Below are positions 6,682 to 10,224 of a DNA stretch of 10,224 nucleotides, one piece after another. The stretch comes from Pseudomonadota bacterium (GTDB lineage Bacteria > Pseudomonadota > Gammaproteobacteria > Acidiferrobacterales > UBA6901). The notes beneath the pieces are model-generated. The model saw nothing but the letters and a program-made list of their open reading frames with translations. It searched no databases and was not told the DNA's origin. The DNA lies in assembly GCA_021785795.1 (NCBI GenBank), contig JAJYEK010000115.1:1-10224 (forward strand), read 5' to 3'. Numbering within the stretch: position 1 is the stretch's first letter; each line of letters opens with the position of its first letter. Both the position numbers and the translations under genes were made by a program.

Positions 6682-6738
6682 GGAACCTTCGATATGGTCG
6701 CATTGTCTTTTGTACTACTCATCATTCAATCGGAGAGG
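6682..6738 (+). promoter_or_regulatory. Possible ECF sigma (RpoE-like) promoter and ribosome binding site of the propeller gene
   Basis: GGAACCT (6682-6688) resembles the RpoE -35 element GGAACTT. After 17 bases comes TCTTT within GTCTTT (6705-6710), a partial match to the -10 element. The ribosome binding site GGAGAGG (6732-6738) precedes ATG 6741 closely. An envelope-stress sigma factor would suit an exported product, but the -10 match is imperfect. Confidence 0.3.
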
Positions 6739-6740
6739 TT

Positions 6741-7751
6741 ATGAAGATAGCAGCAAAACTCGCGCTTACCGCCGTGGCGTTCACTATGACGACTGCCGGG
6801 GCTGCAGCGGCGTCCGTGATCGGTGCCTTCCCGGCGCCGCCGATGGGTAAAGGGCCTGGCAAGATCGCGCTCTGGCCGATAGGCGGACGTCCACGGGTGG
6901 CAGACTTTGGGAGCGCGGGAACACCTTCCGGCAATAGCTTCTACATCGCGTACGACAGCCTGAACCGGAGAGTGTTGGTTCCGACAGTGGCCGGAACGAC
7001 CTACATGATCAATGCACGCACCGGACAGACAGAAAGTCACTTCGCCACCATTCCGGGTGGTCGAGTTGCCGCGATTTCGCCTGATCATCACTGGCTTCTC
7101 GTACTGTCGGGGAAGCAACTTGCAGAGTATGCGTTGTCCTCGCACAAGCGCCGCTTCCTGCTACCGGTAGGTGGCAACGCACTCGTCTTCGACCCCCGCG
7201 GGCACGATGTTTTCGTAGGTGGTAACATGGATAAGGCGCTCACCGAAGTGCACTTGCCTTCAGGCAGGATCGTGCGACGCTTTCCAGTCCATCGTTCCGG
7301 TGACCTGGCCTGGGCCCACAGCCAGATCTTTTCAGCCGACATCAAAACAGGGGTCATGAGCATCCTCAACCCCAGGACCGGTCGAATCGTCCATATCAAA
7401 ACAGGCGAGATGGATCCAAACTTCAATTATGCAAAGATCCCGGCAGCGAGGGCTGGGTTTATGCAACTTGCCGTCAGCCCACATGCCAACTACGTCTACG
7501 CGGCCGGTTTTTCGGGACATATACTGCGCTTCTCTTCCCGCAGGGACGCCTACCTGGGACAGGTTGCCGTATCCGCGGGCCCAGGCGCAAACAAACTGTC
7601 GGGCCTTGCTGTACTGCCGGGTGGCAGGCGGGGCCTCGTGACGGTTGAGAACCGTATGGAAGCTGTGATAGTGCAGCTCGACAGCGGTAAGATCTGGAAG
7701 ACCCTGCCCGGGGTTGCAAGCAACCGCTGGATCGTCGTATCCCACGGCTGA
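6741..7751 (+). CDS. Exported beta-propeller-like protein of unknown function
   Basis: The 336-residue product has a clear Sec signal peptide: Lys3 and Lys6, a hydrophobic stretch (about 7-20), and a small-residue AAAA cleavage region at about 20-24. The mature part is a series of short beta-rich repeats of the kind seen in YVTN/NHL/quinoprotein-like propellers: FYIAYDSLNRRVLVPT, VAAISPDHHWLLVLSG, ALVFDPRGHDVFVGGN, LAVSPHANYVYAAG and LAVLPGGRRGLVTV, spaced at roughly 40-60 residues. I see no catalytic motif, haem site or calcium loop. Such proteins often bind ligands or partners in the periplasm, but no function can be given. The gene is opposite in strand to the broken permease it lies within and has its own ribosome binding site. 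It is intact while its surroundings are decayed, which suggests it arrived later or is selected. Confidence 0.72.
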   Translation: MKIAAKLALTAVAFTMTTAGAAAASVIGAFPAPPMGKGPGKIALWPIGGRPRVADFGSAGTPSGNSFYIAYDSLNRRVLVPTVAGTTYMINARTGQTESHFATIPGGRVAAISPDHHWLLVLSGKQLAEYALSSHKRRFLLPVGGNALVFDPRGHDVFVGGNMDKALTEVHLPSGRIVRRFPVHRSGDLAWAHSQIFSADIKTGVMSILNPRTGRIVHIKTGEMDPNFNYAKIPAARAGFMQLAVSPHANYVYAAGFSGHILRFSSRRDAYLGQVAVSAGPGANKLSGLAVLPGGRRGLVTVENRMEAVIVQLDSGKIWKTLPGVASNRWIVVSHG

Positions 7752-7800
7752 ATCGCCAGCCGATAACACAACAAGGCGAGACAGGTGATTAAAAGTTCTC

Positions 7801-8478
7801 CTATTGGCACTTTATCCGTGCTAACCGCGTGCTCAATGCGCGGTTAGCACCCAATACCTTCCACGAAATGCAACCGCTAGAGACACCTCGAGCGCCGCTT
7901 GATTTTGTTCTGCCATCTGCATCATGGCTGATTTCGTCTGCTCCGGTGCCCGGCATAAATCGTCCGTCCAGCGCCCATCTCTGCCGAGCGGAGGTCTGTC
8001 CGCACCCGAAGTTGCCGATTGGGCGAAGCGTTACCATTACGAAGTTCATGATCGCAATGGCGAACAGGAAGAATGCCGAGATCAGTGTCCCCGCGATGTT
8101 ACCCAGATTCGCCATCGCACCGAAACGGTTCTTGATCGCTACCGCCGCCACAACTACCGCCGCGGACAGGCCGACGACGATGGTTGAATGGCCGGGCGAG
8201 AAGAAAAAGCCGACGCTCACAGGACGCTTGCCGTGCTGCATCAGCTTGCGAGTCACGTTGTCGATGGCAGCTAAATGGTCCGCATCGACGGCGTGGCGCA
8301 GACCGAAGCTGTATGCGAGAAAGCATGTACCGAGCGCGACGGGATAATCGCGAAACGTCGCAAAGGCGATACCCCAGAGCGCGATGTTCGCGAAAACCAG
8401 AAAGACATGTATGCCGGCCACCTTGCGGCGCACGTTGCGGTTTTCGTCACTGAATATCTGTCTGGCTACGTCAAACAT
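7801..8478 (-). pseudogene. N-terminal part of a NiCoT-family nickel/cobalt permease, 3' end replaced
   Basis: From ATG 8478 the first 148 or so residues match HoxN/NixA-type permeases. The signature HAVDADH (residues 62-68) supplies the metal-binding His and Asp of the H-x4-D-H motif, followed by AAIDNVTRKLMQ and GFFFSPGHSTIVV (90-102). In the last, Pro95 stands where the family nearly always has Leu. Helix four ends at LFAIAIMNFVM. After about position 8030 the frame continues for roughly 75 residues of Gly-, Ser- and Arg-rich sequence unlike any permease, ending at 7801. About four of the usual eight helices are present. The start lacks a good ribosome binding site and lies 28 bases after wbuC, so it was probably the second gene of that operon. 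The matching C-terminal piece is at 5865-6150. Confidence 0.8.
7802..7856. repeat. Long nested palindrome
   Basis: GTGCTAACCGCG (7818-7829) and CGCGGTTAGCAC (7839-7850) form a perfect 12-bp stem with a nine-base loop. Outside it TATTGG (7802-7807) pairs with CCAATA (7851-7856), leaving a ten-base bulge on the left side only. It starts 50 bases after the propeller stop codon. No T-run follows on either strand. It may be a terminator for the propeller gene, a hairpin end of an IS200/IS605-like element, or a protein-binding site. Confidence 0.6.
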
Positions 8479-8506
8479 CGGGGCTGGCCCGGCGTCTCTG
8501 GAATCA

Positions 8507-8983
8507 TTACTGGAATAGCTCGGCCAGATGCCTCAGATACTCGTGCGCTGCCGCATCCTGCTCCGTGGGTGACCACCGCGCCCGCTCATCGGCCGCGAGC
8601 GGGCGATAGGGTCCGGCCTTGGACTCGAAGAACACGCCCGCGGGCGCGAGTGCCACGAGTGTGTGGAAGACGCCGTGCGGAACAGTCAACCCCATGGCCG
8701 GACCGTTTGCATCGAGCACAGTCGTGCCGGAGATGGCCCCGGAGGGATCGAAGAAAACCACGCCGAACCGGCCACGCAGCACGATGATGGTCTCGTCCTT
8801 GGCGGGATCGATATGACGGTGCGGCTGGATATAGGAATCCGGTTCCATGGCATTGAGCAGACGATGACTGGCATCATCGTCCGCGGAATGAAAGTTGTAG
8901 TTCTTGCGGCGCCGCGGCGATTCGCGGGCCATGCGTGACACTTCGTCGAGCAGCGCATGGTCGATCAATTGAATGTTCTTCAT
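8507..8983 (-). CDS. wbuC: WbuC-family cupin metalloprotein
   Basis: The 158-residue protein matches the WbuC cupin family, often found in O-antigen and capsule gene clusters but also elsewhere. N-terminal features are IDHALLDEV and ESPRRRKNYNFH (21-32). The single cupin barrel has SYIQPHRH (His55, His57), then Glu64, as the first metal site, and GVFHT (His107) as the second; the tail KAGPYRP (122-128) is a family hallmark. Its reaction is not known. The open frame extends upstream to 9388, but only the part from ATG 8983 resembles the family, and GGGAC (8993-8997) is a fair ribosome binding site. It is about 30 residues longer than E. coli WbuC at the C-terminus. The broken nickel permease gene follows 28 bp downstream, and the groEL paralog is divergent. 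Confidence 0.88.
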   Translation of the reverse strand: MKNIQLIDHALLDEVSRMARESPRRRKNYNFHSADDDASHRLLNAMEPDSYIQPHRHIDPAKDETIIVLRGRFGVVFFDPSGAISGTTVLDANGPAMGLTVPHGVFHTLVALAPAGVFFESKAGPYRPLAADERARWSPTEQDAAAHEYLRHLAELFQ

Positions 8984-9167
8984 CGGATCACGTCCCGGCA
9001 AGGAGCTGTGCACATGATAGCAGAGCCGCCGCAGAAGGGGTCTGCGGTCCGGGCATAAGGCTGTTCGCCCTCGCCGCGCAGGTAATGCGGAGCAGGCGTT
9101 CTTGCGGGCTGTCCGGACCGGCGCAGTGCGCCGGCTTGGCAGGACAATGCGGATCCGCCGGCAATTG
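8984..9167. promoter_or_regulatory. Divergent region upstream of wbuC with two hairpins
   Basis: There is no gene here. On the minus strand TATCAT (about 9014-9019) could be the wbuC -10 box, but no good -35 box accompanies it. Two perfect inverted repeats are present: CCGCAGA/TCTGCGG (9029-9035 and 9041-9047, loop five), just upstream of that -10 box, and CCGGCGC/GCGCCGG (9118-9124 and 9128-9134, loop three). The first is placed where an operator could be. Confidence 0.35.
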
Positions 9168-9209
9168 TTGACGTGGGTCAAAGGCGCCCCACCAGGCACG
9201 GAATAGCAT
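9168..9209 (+). promoter_or_regulatory. FNR/ANR/CRP-type operator and promoter of the groEL paralog
   Basis: TTGAC (9168-9172) and GTCAA (9177-9181) form a perfect dyad with a four-base spacer, matching the TTGAY-N4-RTCAA form bound by FNR/ANR-class regulators. Its centre is 9174.5. TAGCAT (9204-9209) is a plausible -10 box; transcription would then begin near 9216, putting the operator centre at -41.5, the class II activation position. No good -35 box is present, as expected for an activator-dependent promoter. Confidence 0.6.
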
Positions 9210-9310
9210 GTGTTCCTGCCGACACCGCGCGCACAGCGCGCCAGCCGGAGGGTGCGGCCCTGGCTGTACGGCTGCAAGCCGAAGGCAAGGATGCGGTGCG
9301 GTGCGTACCG

Positions 9311-9316
9311 AAGGAG
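9311..9316 (+). promoter_or_regulatory. Ribosome binding site of the groEL paralog
   Basis: AAGGAG is a near-perfect Shine-Dalgarno sequence eight bases before ATG 9325, and settles the start. The leader from the predicted transcription start near 9216 is about 109 bases and carries no groES frame. Confidence 0.8.
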
Positions 9317-9324
9317 CACGGCCC

Positions 9325-10224
9325 ATGGCACACAAACGGATCCTGTTTCGGTCTGCCGCGCGCGAGAAGATCCTTCACGGTGCGGCATCTCTCGCCGATG
9401 CGGTGCGCATCACTCTCGGCCCGAAATCCAAGTCGGTTCTTATCCAGCGAAAATGGGGCGCGCCGATCGTCTGCAACGATGGTGTCACCATTGCCAAGGA
9501 GTTTGACCTGGAAGACGCGGAGGAGAATCTCGGTGCGCAGGTGCTCCGTCAGGCAGCAGAGAAGACCGCGGAGACGGTCGGAGACGGCACCAGCACGGCA
9601 ACGATTCTGGCGCATGCCATATTCGCCGACGGCGTGCGCAACGTAGTGGCCGGTGCCAGTGCAATCGATATCAAGCGTGGCCTGGAGCGCGGTTTGAGGG
9701 CGGCGGTCGAATTGCTTCGCGGACTGTCGCGTCCGGTCGAAACGCGAAAGGAAAAGGCCCAGGTTGCCACGATTTCCGCGCATAACGATGCGGCTATCGG
9801 AGAACTGGTTGCCGAAGCGATGGAGAAGGTGGGCGGCGACGGCGTGATCACGGTGGAGGAATCGAAGACCACCGAGACACAGTTGGAGGTGGTCGAAGGA
9901 ATGCAGTTTGACCGGGGATATCTCTCCCCGTACTTCGTCACCGACGCCGAGAAGATGGAGGCTGTCCTGGAGGACGCCTATATCCTCATTGCCGACAAGC
10001 GGATAGGCGCGCTCCAGGATCTCATTGCGCTGCTCGAACAGATCGCCAAGACCGGACGGCCGATTCTTTTCGTCGCCGAGGAGGTCGAGGGCGAAGCGCT
10101 CGCGACGCTCATCGTAAACCAGATTCGCGGCGTGTTGCGCAGTGCCGCGGTCAAGGCTCCGGGCTTCGGCGAACGGCGCAAGGAGTTGCTCGGCGACATG
10201 GCTGTGCTTACCGGCGGTCAGGTA
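9325..10224 (+). CDS. GroEL paralog, chaperonin 60 kDa subunit (3' end outside window)
   Basis: The window holds 300 of about 545 codons. ATP-binding elements of the equatorial domain are present: TLGPK (30-34), NDGVTIAKE (51-59) and GDGTSTAT (86-93) with Asp87, and [10 protein letters not shown] in the intermediate domain; the apical domain includes [10 protein letters not shown] and [10 protein letters not shown]. It is divergent from housekeeping GroEL: the start is [16 protein letters not shown] rather than the usual MAAKDVKFG, GPKSKSV replaces GPKGRNV, and NDGV replaces TKDGV. This resembles an accessory GroEL group I recall from betaproteobacteria and other chemolithotroph-type genomes. 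No groES lies upstream, unlike the main groESL operon. The FNR-type operator suggests expression under low oxygen. It probably refolds proteins in the cytosol with GroES encoded elsewhere. Confidence 0.92.
   Translation, partial: MAHKRILFRSAAREKILHGAASLADAVRITLGPKSKSVLIQRKWGAPIVCNDGVTIAKEFDLEDAEENLGAQVLRQAAEKTAETVGDGTSTATILAHAIFADGVRNVVAGASAIDIKRGLERGLRAAVELLRGLSRPVETRKEKAQVATISAHNDAAIGELVAEAMEKVGGDGVITVEESKTTETQLEVVEGMQFDRGYLSPYFVTDAEKMEAVLEDAYILIADKRIGALQDLIALLEQIAKTGRPILFVAEEVEGEALATLIVNQIRGVLRSAAVKAPGFGERRKELLGDMAVLTGGQV

Noticed and set aside
7332..7769. 145-codon minus-strand frame inside the propeller gene
   Set aside because: It is antisense to a gene with a signal peptide and beta repeats and has no family resemblance of its own.
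8984..9388. N-terminal extension of the WbuC cupin to 9388
   Set aside because: The family begins at ATG 8983; the extension crosses the divergent promoter region and the start of groEL.
1..10224. CRISPR array, tRNA, rRNA or complete defence system
   Set aside because: I saw no regularly spaced direct repeats, no cloverleaf or rRNA sequence, and the only nuclease-related sequence is a TnpB C-terminal remnant.

Overview
The window reads as chromosomal DNA of a GC-rich, Gram-negative proteobacterium. Supporting signs are a diacylglycerol kinase of the DgkA type, an LpxH-like lipid A phosphoesterase, a WbuC cupin, a divergent GroEL paralog and sigma70-like promoters. A beta- or gammaproteobacterium is my inference from protein resemblance only; nothing here fixes the genus.

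Layout, left to right. (1) Positions 1-734, minus strand: most of a class III PLP aminotransferase, probably acetylornithine aminotransferase, cut by the window edge. A terminator-like hairpin with a U-rich tail sits just upstream of its start. (2) 1089-1691, plus: a PNPOx-fold flavoprotein. (3) 1776-2431, plus: a 33-residue one-helix membrane peptide, which an ordinary gene caller could miss, followed by a four-helix membrane protein resembling the membrane domain of PuuD. A strong hairpin follows. (4) 2840-3304, plus: a membrane-anchored helical protein of unknown function with a clear sigma70-like promoter. (5) 3401-5213, minus: an LpxH-like phosphoesterase and a GT4 glycosyltransferase overlapping by 44 bp, so a coupled envelope-lipid operon. 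dgkA (5447-5824) lies divergently beside it.

(6) 5865-8478 is a rearranged locus. A NiCoT-type nickel/cobalt permease gene, downstream of wbuC, is broken into an N-terminal piece (8478 to about 8030) and a C-terminal piece (about 6150-5865). Its middle, roughly 130 residues by family comparison, is missing. In its place lie a C-terminal remnant of a TnpB/OrfB protein of the IS200/IS605 type, an intact exported beta-propeller-like gene on the opposite strand (6741-7751), and a long nested palindrome (7802-7856).

(7) 8507-8983, minus: a WbuC-family cupin. (8) From 9325, plus: a GroEL paralog with no groES directly upstream, running off the window. Upstream of it is a perfect TTGAC-N4-GTCAA dyad of the FNR/ANR/CRP type, spaced correctly for class II activation from a TAGCAT -10 box. 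This suggests an oxygen- or stress-controlled accessory chaperonin.

The most notable points are the dismantled permease locus with its TnpB remnant and propeller gene, the FNR-type promoter of the extra chaperonin, and the short membrane peptide gene. I found no convincing complete new defence system, CRISPR array, tRNA or rRNA.
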